Shown here: positions 55,845-64,000 of the stretch, piece by piece
Numbering within the stretch: position 1 is the stretch's first letter
How the letters are laid out: every line of letters starts with the position of its first letter
Assembly: GCA_964059195.1 (NCBI GenBank)
Contig: CAXKWD010000013.1
Location: forward strand, 25,790,987-25,854,986
DNA length: 64,000 nt
Source of the DNA: Ectobius pallidus
Taxonomy: Eukaryota; Arthropoda; Insecta; Blattodea; Ectobiidae
Reading direction: 5' to 3'
Made by a program: the position numbers and the translations under genes
The notes under the pieces: generated by a model
Told to the model about the DNA's origin: nothing
The model's input: only the letters and a program-made list of their open reading frames with translations
Databases searched by the model: none

Positions 55845-56060
55845 GTTTGGATGTTTATGACCTAAAAAGTGGAAAATACGACTGCAAATATGCCCTTAGA
55901 AATGACTAAATATGACCTAATAAAATAATTTATTTTTTAGAAATAAATATTCCAGTTCAAAAACATTTAAAGACACTAAATTCTTACATCACATGAATTC
56001 AATCAGATAATCACTATTTAACAATTTTACAGGTAATTTAGTTTTACTTGTAATTAGTAT
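55845..56060 (-). mobile_element. Copy of the 18-kb DNA repeat
   Basis: The reverse complement matches 18440-19112 without the SINE, from the TAGGGTTTGGATGTTTATGA end inward. The element's other end is not found here. Confidence 0.55.
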
Positions 56061-58653
56061 TACTATATTACAACGAATACTATTAACACTATCATTAAGA
56101 GTAAAATTAGAAGTGGAAATATCACAGTAGTCATAAGAAAGTTCCTAACACTACCTTAGTAAATTTATACTCACATATTAACTTAATAACAATAAACAAC
56201 AAAAGTTCTTATAAGTAGTAAATAAGAAAACATAATAAAACAAAACACCAAAACTCCAGAGTATAGTTAACTATAGCGTAGATGTTCTAGAATACCTAGC
56301 TAGAGATTTCAATCAGCAAGACGAACCACCAACAGACAGGAGATAAACAATGCAATGAAGCAAGAAACAAGGATCGAACAGAAAAGAGCAAAAATTAGCA
56401 GTCAACTACATGTAGTAGGAATGAAAGAAAAAAGAAATTGGAGACACCACAATCACAGTATCTAGCAATCATAGGATATATGACAGAAATAAGAAATATA
56501 AAGTGAGCATAAGAAGGGCTTTATGATGAAAGAGAGAGGAAAAAAACCATTGAACATGTTATTGGTGGGTAGGTGGGTGGTCCGTGATGCTGTAATGCAC
56601 TTACCACTAGGGCTTGGAAGTTGATGACATGAAATTACCTTAAATTTATTAAAATATTAAATGAAAAATAACTTAATATTTATAAATATGTATTTAAAAA
56701 AGGAATATATGGTGTATAATAATAAACAAAGGACAAAATTTAAGTATTTTACATTACTACTTATATTATTATGTTTTCCATTATTGTTATGTTTACTTTT
56801 ATAACGAATGCCTCTTAGCTAAAGAATTATGAGATTGTTTTATCTGTAATGTTAGAAAAGTACAATCTCCCGACAAAATAGGGGGAAATGCAATGAAAGA
56901 AATTAAAATTTCCTATAAAATGACTAGCAGAGAATAAAAGGCAAAATAAAAGTGGCCTTTTTTTGTTCATTGTGAAGCGAGACAAATTTATAGTACATCC
57001 TGCACTGTCTGTCTCAGAAAAAAAGATGACTTTTCATCAACTTTCAAGGCCTATTTATCACTATGTGGTACAGTGTCTTGAAACAGCTGCCGGTTTTGCC
57101 AGTCCAGGACACGGCGGGTCCATAGGTGGTGGATAATGGAATGGCCCTTCATGAAAAGGGTTAGGGGAAATCCCCCGAACCAAAACTGGCATAAACATTA
57201 AATTTGTATAGAAAATACTTTTGTATTGTTTTACATCATATTGTTATTTCCTTGATAAACCCAACTTAAAGATGTAGATTTTGTAACCATAGTCCCATGC
57301 ATCTACTTTACATCTTGATCCATTAAAAAAAAAGTACAAATCTGGTTAGACAGAAATGTTAGACATGTAGTTTTAAAACATGACTAAATAGGCTTGGTAT
57401 ATTTGGAGCAATAGATAAATTTGGTTAGATTTATTTAGTCGTAAATATAATCTTGTTATATACATTATTGTATAGAGAAAATATTATATAGAGTTAAGAT
57501 AATTTTTAAAGAAGAAAGAACTGATGCCAGATATAGTGTAATATTTTAGATTTCCTTAACTACAAATGAGAGTTCCATGTCGTTATGTATTGTTACTATT
57601 CTACAGACTTTGGTGAATGATCACATGCCACGGCAATCAACCTTTGAAGTTGAATATTTACAGATAACATAAATTTGTCATCTAAAAATCTTAAGGTGAA
57701 AGTCACATAACTTCCTCTGCCCAAATATTAAGTTAGTCTCTTAGTATAATATAATTATTATGTATGACATTCTCTTCATGTAAATTGGTTGTAAAAATAG
57801 AAAAGAATGTTATCACATCACATCTCATCCACAAAGCATACTTAACCCAAATAAAATCTGATTAATGTACTCTCGTAACTTTCTTTACCTTTCAAAACGT
57901 GTATTTATGCTAAAAACTCACCTTTGAATTTAGGGGTTCTCTACCTATAGTACCTGGTACGGGCAGAGGAAATTAAAATGTTGTATAAAGAGAGATATGA
58001 TGTGAGTTGAGAATTTTTTTTCTCTTGTTACAGTTGCCATTTGTGGATACCAACTTTTCTATTTAAATTGTCCTTATCAATTCTTTGCTTAGAGCCCACT
58101 GATTGATTCCTTATTTAAATGTCCAAATATAGCTCTGAAAGGGTTAATGTAACGTTAATTACAAAATATGAGAACATTTTCCTCAATACCATAAAACAGA
58201 GTGAAGCAGAACAAACCTTGCCAATAAGTTTCGAAGGCTAATAATGCCAACTAGTAAAATATATATAATTTTCAGAATAAGTCCCTAAGAATAAATATAA
58301 GATTTATTGACTATTCCTTAGTTTGTGGCCAACACCTGCTTTAAACTGGGCATGTCAAAGGAAACAGTAAAACAGACCAGCCTGTCAGCATTAAAGGGTT
58401 TGATAGCCATTCTGAGGAACAATTTGTATGGAACTTGAAATCTTTTATACCCAATGGAAAATTTCTTATTGTATATCTACTCATTTTTTATCATTGAGCG
58501 GTATTCATGTACAATTTTACTCTGCTGTTTATTGTTTCACCTATGGGATCTTCTGTTATATCATTGTTAATATTCTTGAATAGATGGTAAGCGTTGTCTT
58601 TTCGGCAGCCTTGTAACCAAGGAAGCATTTTAAAATAAAAATTTATGTGAAAA
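56061..58653. other. AT-rich intergenic DNA
   Basis: No coding exon, tRNA or defined element. TAGGGCTTGGAAGTTGATGA at 56606 looks like another end of the repeat at 55845. A GC-richer patch at 57080-57180 (CAGTCCAGGACACGGCGGGT on +, approximately) is not identified. Confidence 0.35.
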
Positions 58654-60510
58654 ATGAGGATTTTTATTCAAATGTTATGTTTCTCATATCAAAAGTGGTT
58701 AAGTACAAAATTAGGAGGAGATTTGGAACGATATAAGAAATGTAAGAAAGAAGTAAAACAGGTTGTCAGGAAAGGGAAAACGGAGACATGGGAGAAAATA
58801 TGTAACGGAATTGAACATACGGTGGGATATGGGAAATCAAGAAAGGCATGGAGAACAATTAGGAAAGTACGTGCTTCAAATATGAATAAAACAAATCTTC
58901 ATTTGATAACTTTGCAAGAGTGGAAGAAACATTTTTCGGACCTGTTAAATGAAAATAGAGAAAATTTTAAAGAACAATTGTGTGATGTTTATGATGATTC
59001 AAGGCAGACTATGGTGGAACCTATCTTGGAAAGTGAAGTAATAAATGCTTTGAAGACATCCCAAAATGGGAAAGCAACTGGGCCAGGGGGAATAGCAATG
59101 GAATTGTATAAATATGGAGGACATAATATTGTTAGGATTGTGACAAAAATGTTCAATCAAATTTTGGAGGGGGAGTACATACCAAAGGAATGGTGTTTGT
59201 CATATATATCAGCAATATATAAGAAGGGAAATAAAAAAGAAGTAAGAAATTACAGAGGAATCAGTGTTATGGCCTCAATAAGCAGACTGTTTAGCAAAGT
59301 GATTAAGAATAGATTGGAAGAACAAATTGGGAGTAAGATATCTGAAGAGCAAGCTGGGTTCACAGCGGGAAAATCATGTTTAGATAACATATTTCTAATT
59401 CGTCAAATAAGTGAAAAGATGTCTGCAAAAGGGAAGGAAATTCATTTGGTATTTATAGATTTAGAGCAGGCCTATGATTCTGTTCCTGTAAGTCAACTCT
59501 GGAATGCACTGATGAGTATGGGAATTGATAAATCCTTGATTCATCTTATTAAAAGGATATATAGCGCATGTCATGCTACAGTGAAATTGGGAAGACGGAT
59601 ATCCGAAGAATTCAGAATAACGAAGGGTTTGAGACAGGGTTGTGGCATGTCCCCTACACTATTTAAAATATATTTACAGAGTGTTTTAAAGAAATGGGAT
59701 GCATCTTGTTATAAGATGGGTATTCCGGTACATGAAAAAACCCTTTACTCATTGTTATTCGCCGACGATCAGGTGGTATTAGCGCAGGATAGAGAAGATG
59801 CAGAGTATATGGTAAAGAAATTACATGAAGTATACAATGAAGGAGGTCTGAAAATAAATGTCAAGAAGACAGAATACTTGGTTGTTGGAGGAGATGGAGA
59901 AGATATGGATGTACCTGGTCTGGGAAAGATAAAAATAGTAGATAGTTTTAAATATTTGGGTTCCATTATTGAAAAATCTGGTACTTGTAAAGAGGATGTG
60001 ACACACCGTATAAATCAGGCAAGAGGGGTTGTTCGAGCATTGAACGGAGTTTTCTGGAGTAGAGAAATTCATCTTAGCACAAAAAGGTTGATTTTAAATG
60101 CTATTGTTGAAAGTATCCTCACTTATGGAGGAGAAGGATGGGCTTTGACACAGCGACAAAAAGAAATGTTAAATGCAGTAGAGATGGATGCATTGCGTAG
60201 AAGTTGTCGGGTATCTAGAATAGAACGAGTACCCAATAAAGTAATAAGGGAAAGAATGGAACAGGAAGAAACGCTCGTGGAAAGGCTTGAAAAGAGGACA
60301 CTGCAATGGTATGGACATGTCCAGAGGATGTCAGAAGACAGATGGCCCAAGCAGATCATGTCATGGTCACCATATGGAAGGAGGAAAAGACAGAGGCCTA
60401 GAAGCACCTGTAGAGGTGGAATAGCCCGAGCAATGCAGGGAAGGAATTTACAAGAAGGCGATTGGCAGGATAGAGGATTCTGGAGGAAGGCATTAGAAGG
60501 CAACCCCTGA
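58654..60510 (+). CDS. LINE reverse transcriptase, open 618-codon frame
   Basis: The uninterrupted frame begins at an ATG that lies in flanking DNA: residues 1-11 (MRIFIQMLCFS) come from host sequence and the left TSD, and LINE sequence starts at about residue 12. RT motifs follow in order: NGKATGPGGIAMELYKYGG, YISAIYKKGNKK with NYRGISVMASISRL, EEQAGFTAGKSCLDNIF, LVFIDLEQAYDSVP (first Asp), GLRQGCGMSPTLF and LLFADDQVVLAQ (FADD pair, about residue 369). Then come FKYLGSIIEKSG and WYGHVQRMSEDRWPKQ. No stop or frameshift interrupts it, which suggests a young insertion. Without the endonuclease it should not retrotranspose alone. The clade is close to RTE-like but not certain. Confidence 0.85.
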   Translation: MRIFIQMLCFSYQKWLSTKLGGDLERYKKCKKEVKQVVRKGKTETWEKICNGIEHTVGYGKSRKAWRTIRKVRASNMNKTNLHLITLQEWKKHFSDLLNENRENFKEQLCDVYDDSRQTMVEPILESEVINALKTSQNGKATGPGGIAMELYKYGGHNIVRIVTKMFNQILEGEYIPKEWCLSYISAIYKKGNKKEVRNYRGISVMASISRLFSKVIKNRLEEQIGSKISEEQAGFTAGKSCLDNIFLIRQISEKMSAKGKEIHLVFIDLEQAYDSVPVSQLWNALMSMGIDKSLIHLIKRIYSACHATVKLGRRISEEFRITKGLRQGCGMSPTLFKIYLQSVLKKWDASCYKMGIPVHEKTLYSLLFADDQVVLAQDREDAEYMVKKLHEVYNEGGLKINVKKTEYLVVGGDGEDMDVPGLGKIKIVDSFKYLGSIIEKSGTCKEDVTHRINQARGVVRALNGVFWSREIHLSTKRLILNAIVESILTYGGEGWALTQRQKEMLNAVEMDALRRSCRVSRIERVPNKVIRERMEQEETLVERLEKRTLQWYGHVQRMSEDRWPKQIMSWSPYGRRKRQRPRSTCRGGIARAMQGRNLQEGDWQDRGFWRKALEGNP

Positions 60511-60543
60511 AAAGGGGAGACGCTTTAAAAAGTAAAAAGTAAG
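58688..60543 (+). mobile_element. 5'-truncated LINE with 12-bp TSD
   Basis: TATGTTTCTCAT at 58676-58687 and 60544-60555 brackets the element. It lacks the endonuclease region and 5' UTR, as expected from incomplete target-primed reverse transcription. It ends in a short 3' UTR with AAAAAGTAAAAAGTAAG. Confidence 0.82.
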
Positions 60544-60555
60544 TATGTTTCTCAT

Positions 60556-60883
60556 TAAAAAATCAGCTGTTCCTTGAAATTTTCCTTGTCGATTTCAAAG
60601 AGAGCCTACATATATTTATAATTGTTGATTGCATTATCAGTGTATAAATTCAGCTCTGAAAGGGTTGAATATATAGTGTGTTCTATGCAGGTACCCGGGA
60701 GGGCTGCCACATCTCGGGTTTGGGCCCAGGACCACGTTTTGGTCATATGTTAAAAGTATGTTTCATTCCGTATATGTTTAAATATCATATTTTAATTGTC
60801 TAGCAGTTATTCCAAAGCTAATCAGTATTATTTATTTGAAACATCAATATGTAACCTTAATTACTTCGAATTTGGACTCCTTA
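60556..60883. other. Short intergenic stretch
   Basis: CAGCTCTGAAAGGGTT at about 60651 also occurs upstream of the LINE at about 58131. No other feature. Confidence 0.3.
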
Positions 60884-60885
60884 TA

Positions 60886-61771
60886 CAGTGCCTTTTTTTT
60901 TACTCGTGGCCGGGCGGTCGGCTGGAAGTAGCTGCGAGCGCACAGTGCTTCTCACCGTTCCTGGCTCCCGCCTTTCTCCCCATCAGTGCACACACACAGC
61001 ACACCAAACACCAATTTTCTGGTCATGCAATGGCATTTCGTGTACAATATCGGGTTTTTCTGCACTCCAGTATCTGTTGTTTTGTGTCGATGCATGACCA
61101 TGTAAATGAATCCATGCTTCGTCTGTGAAAAAAATTAACTTTGGGTCCATAGAGCCATCATTAACTTTACCCAACACCCAATTGCAGAAATTTACTCTAC
61201 TCACAGTATCACGTGGTTGCAGTTCCTGAACTATGGTTATCTTATATGGTTTTAATTTCATAAGTTTAGTGGCTTTCCAAGCCGAGAATTGTGAAAACCC
61301 CGTTTCCTGTGATAACCTACTCAGAGATTTTCTTGGGCTACGTTCTAACTTCTGTCCTATCTCATCGAGTTTTCCCTCTGTAAGCACACGGCGAATTTTT
61401 ATTATTTTTATTTCTTATCAAGAACAGAACCCGTTTCTCTGAATCTGTCTACAAGTTTACGAACTGTCTCTCTGTGAGGCACAGGAATACCAGGGAAACT
61501 GTCTACAAATAGCCGTGTCACTTCTCTACAGAACTCTGTTTGCACATAGGAATCATACATGAATATGCGGTGTGCTAAAGTATACACACTTCTTGGCATT
61601 ATAACAGAACTATCACAATTTAACCACAAAGAAGAAAAAAGAACCTCCGCTAGCAACAACCGCACATGCACTGACGGGGAGAAAGGCGGGAGCCAGGAAC
61701 GGTGAGAAGCACTGTGCGCTCGCAGCTACTTCCAGCCGACCGCCCGGCCACGAGTAAAAAAAAAGGCACTG
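60886..61771 (-). mobile_element. Internally deleted mariner-like element, 105-bp TIRs
   Basis: 60886-60990 and 61667-61771 are 105-bp inverted repeats starting CAGTGCCTTTTTTTTTACTC, nearly identical. TA lies on both sides (60884-60885; 61772-61773), the expected target duplication. Inside is the N-terminal half of a transposase on the minus strand that runs directly into the left TIR, so the second half was deleted. Confidence 0.88.
60983..61671 (-). pseudogene. mariner-like transposase, N-terminal half
   Basis: Frame 1 (61671-61408) contains YVQTEFCREVTRLFVDSFPG and RETVRKLVDRFRETGSV, a helix-turn-helix region. After stops and a frame change near 61400 the second frame (61387-60983) reads LTEGKLDEIGQKLERSP, SLSRLSQETGFSQFSAWKAT and, with the first catalytic Asp, PKLIFFTDEAWIHLHGHAS. 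It ends at VWCAV, where the TIR begins; the remaining catalytic residues are deleted. Not functional. Confidence 0.78.
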
Positions 61772-61773
61772 TA

Positions 61774-61944
61774 GTAGAAGTACCTTAACTTTATAGATAC
61801 TATAATTTGGCCAAGACATAAAATATGTATAGCATCGTCATAAGTCATAAGAGATATTCAAAGCGGCCCCTTACCGTTTCTCCTTAGACATAAGTCACAC
61901 ACTGTTTTATAGACGGGCAATACCCTTAGCGGCACAGCGTCCAC
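61774..61944. other. Short intergenic stretch
   Basis: No feature recognised. Confidence 0.3.
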
Positions 61945-61945
61945 G

Positions 61946-62542
61946 CATCATTACATGGAAGGCATAGCCGATAAAGATTTATTTTCCTCTTTTTTGACAG
62001 TAGGTAGAAAACTTACCTACGATACCACAGGAAACTCTTTCAAAGTCAACAGCGTTGCCGGCGGAGAACTAGATCACATCAACGAATTGATGTACTCCAA
62101 TCTAAATGACAACAGCATGTCGTTGGACATAAGAGCAGCGTGCATTACACCAGCGTTGTGTGGACAAAGAAAAAACAGAAGCAGGGCAATATATAGATTA
62201 CCTTGATGCAGACTGTCCCAACATCAATGCTGGAACGGTTACATTTTCTATGGGGGGCAGCAATTGCCAAAAGGCATGTGTTTAAGAAATCACACGATTT
62301 CATACATGGTCTCATAAGAGGTGGCGTAGCTGTTTGGCCTCTGGCTTTCAAGGGAGGTTTCATTAATCAGAGCATGGTAGGTTCTGATCCCACATTCTTG
62401 CAAACAGCTCCTGAAACTACGGGATCGGGAGAATTGGTGATAACAGGAAGAAATGTCGTGGGGATGAATCATGGTACCGCAGACGCCATATGGCATGGAA
62501 GAAAAGCCAGCACTTGCCTCCCATCCATGCCAGCTGGCGTTT
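61946..62542 (+). pseudogene. Decayed coding sequence of unknown origin
   Basis: Three overlapping frames carry protein-like sequence in succession. 61955-62160 reads GRKLTYDTTGNSFKVNSVAG, ELDHINELMYSNLN and SLDIRAACITPALCG. A shifted frame at 62165-62271 reads DKEKTEAGQYIDYLDADCPN, INAGTVTFSMGG and SNCQKACV, then a stop. A third frame at 62280-62542 reads KKSHDFIHGLIRGGVAVWPL, FINQSMVGSDPTFLQ and GMNHGTADAIWHG. Codon use and composition are unlike the flanks. This fits one gene with at least two frame changes. I cannot name the family; an endogenous viral element or a retrocopy are both possible. Confidence 0.35.
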
Positions 62543-62748
62543 AAGCGTCTGCCCGCGCCATTTTTTTGTATATTTCTTCAAGGAAGATGGTGAAGGTGGT
62601 AGTTTCCATTTACGGCAATAGATGGTGAGTGAATACACTTGCTGGATTTACAGAAACCCAAAAAATTATGTCGTCGACCTCCTGACAACAAATGAATTCC
62701 ACGTGCTTTTGAAGACCAGTTTCGCAACACTAGTCAGTAGCGTGAAGA

Positions 62749-62938
62749 ATGGCTAGCATTAGCATTAGGCTTAGTGGTAATTCTGTGTGCAGTGACAAGA
62801 GAGATAAACGTGATTATAGGCGTAGGCCATTATCAGATGAGATAGACGAATTATTATTCAACAATGATTCTGGTGATGAATTATTCCCGTCTGCTGCAGC
62901 TCCGCGGCCATTCAACAAACATAGAACTCTTCCTGAAA
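62749..62938 (+). CDS. Candidate first exon, acidic protein
   Basis: An ATG opens 63 codons (MASISIRLSGNSVCSDKRDK, then RRRPLSDEIDELLFNNDSGD) ending at a good donor, GTATGT, at 62939. The basic stretch followed by the acidic SDEIDELLFNNDSGDE resembles the N-terminus of piggyBac-derived proteins, but this is too little to assign. No acceptor partner was found before 64000. Confidence 0.35.
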
Positions 62939-62942
62939 GTAT

Positions 62943-63795
62943 GTGAACATTTTTATGCATTAATTTCATATAGTTTTCAAGAAAAATTGAAAATAGTAAG
63001 TAGTGTAAATTCATGTGTATTTTTAAATAGCCATTTAAAAATCCCTGGGCTGGGGCATTTAAAGAGCTGGCAGGTAGTGAGTAGTGAATGTTAACGAGGA
63101 ATTAACAAGCAATGTGCAACTCACAGAAAAATATCAATCCAATTTGAAACATATCAAAATTGATTACAGACCCGTTCCGGTGTTGGCTTTCGGCCAGGAA
63201 CCGGTGAATGCATCATCTCCTTCCCAGACTAACAACTATGTATTTTCCCATACGGATTGGCATGTTAAGTTTCATATGAAAATATTATGTTTCGTTAATT
63301 CCTATTTCCCTTTGATGCAAGTCATTCCTATGTTATGTTATGTTATGTTCCATGTTACTATGGGTTCGGCTTGTTTACAACTAAATGTTATGACTTGGTC
63401 AAAACTGTATGGTCTGCCCAAATTTTTTGGCATGACTTATTTTACTCTATGCAAATTCGAGGATGCAGGAGATGGAAATGGATGATAATGATTATGTTGT
63501 AATGTAACACAATGGAAAAAACAATGTTTCCTGTAAAACCAACATTTTTATTGTATTCAAATAACCATGGAATATAGATTACAATATCTGGTGTTGTTGT
63601 GCCTTCATCTTCCTGTTTCATCAAGCCATAAGTCCTGAAAAATCCTCTCACAGCAAATGGATTGAGTTCTTTTAGCACTATCTACTAACAATTTTGTGAA
63701 ACTGAAAAAATTAATTTTTTCTCCTTTATTCTCTTTCTTTCCAGTCTCCTTCCTCTCACCTCCTCTTCACCCAACCTATGAGACCTATTCCTAAT
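62943..63795. other. AT-rich intron-like DNA
   Basis: Frames at 63084-63485 have no recognisable motif. TATGTTATGTTATGTT at about 63332 is a short microsatellite. Nothing else is supported. Confidence 0.3.
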
Positions 63796-63890
63796 AATGA
63801 ATTTTGAATCGACCAGGATTTGAACTCGGGACCCCTAGCATTATAGCTACTCTTAACCATTACGCCATGAGTGAATGTTGAGCACTGAAG
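63796..63890 (-). mobile_element. tRNA-derived SINE head
   Basis: The reverse strand reads CATGGCGTAATGGTTAAGAG (A-box region) and, 30 bp on, CCGAGTTCAAATCCTGG (B box). No complete cloverleaf is formed, so it is called a SINE head; the body continues toward lower coordinates but was not delimited. Confidence 0.5.
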
Positions 63891-64000
63891 GAAGCTTTCG
63901 TATATTTGAGTTATGATAGGGGGGACTTCATGAGTTATAACGCAAGAATCTGTTTTTATAATTTTGAGATATTATGTTAGTTATGAAAAGAGTAGGGTTA

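Noticed and set aside
59769..60503. Minus-strand ORFs opposite the LINE RT
   Set aside because: Shadow frames of a well-supported plus-strand RT.
61946..62542. Assignment to a specific virus family
   Set aside because: The segments look protein-like, but I could not match them to a family by motif; naming one would be guesswork.

Overview
The window looks like repeat-saturated intergenic and intronic DNA from an arthropod, most likely an insect. A cockroach or termite is my best guess, but it rests only on the repeat content and on DM4/DM12-type exons, an insect protein family. There is no bacterial gene organisation, no CRISPR array, no rRNA gene and no complete host gene. Almost all readable coding sequence is transposon-derived. 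The host-like coding pieces are two exons of DM4/DM12 proteins (3.5 kb on +, 39.4 kb on -) and a few weaker first-exon candidates.

Layout. 0-7.4 kb: a LINE ORF1-like relic with a 2A-like motif, an inverted-repeat MITE, a DM4/12 terminal exon, a pogo-type MITE and a SINE. 7.4-13.9 kb: a nested palindromic repeat pair, one arm of which is split by a Helitron carrying about 16 tandem 156-bp units. 14.3-15.8 kb: another Helitron. 18.0-19.1 kb: a DNA repeat split by a SINE. 21.1-24.0 kb: a third copy of the palindrome repeat, invaded by Helitrons. 24.6-26.7 kb: a DDE transposon with 21-bp iterated terminal inverted repeats and a frameshifted transposase. 28.6-29.6 and 39.97-40.76 kb: oppositely oriented copies of one Helitron. 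31.7-32.2 kb: a scrambled mariner. 32.38-35.74 kb: an RTE-like LINE with target-site duplications, apparently full length, disabled by one frameshift and one stop. 41.5-42.8 and 46.6-48.4 kb: head-to-tail Helitron dimers. 43.7-45.8 kb: a PIF/Harbinger derivative with an MADF ORF, a transposase remnant and a nested hAT MITE. 48.4-49.9 kb: paired Helitron ends. 50.3-51.5 kb: a triplicated block with a LINE C-terminal zinc-finger relic. 51.6-55.6 kb: a foldback pair of arms around unidentified cargo and a Helitron. 58.7-60.5 kb: a 5'-truncated LINE with an uninterrupted RT ORF. 60.9-61.8 kb: an internally deleted mariner-like element with 105-bp TIRs. 61.9-62.5 kb: decayed coding sequence in several frames. 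62.7 kb: a candidate first exon.

How the parts relate. Several insertions can be placed to the base because another copy of the target repeat elsewhere in the window supplies the empty site. This is true of the Helitrons at 7954-10917 and 21241-21750 and of the SINEs at 4625 and 18522. All function statements are by motif reading; no alignment or database search was run.
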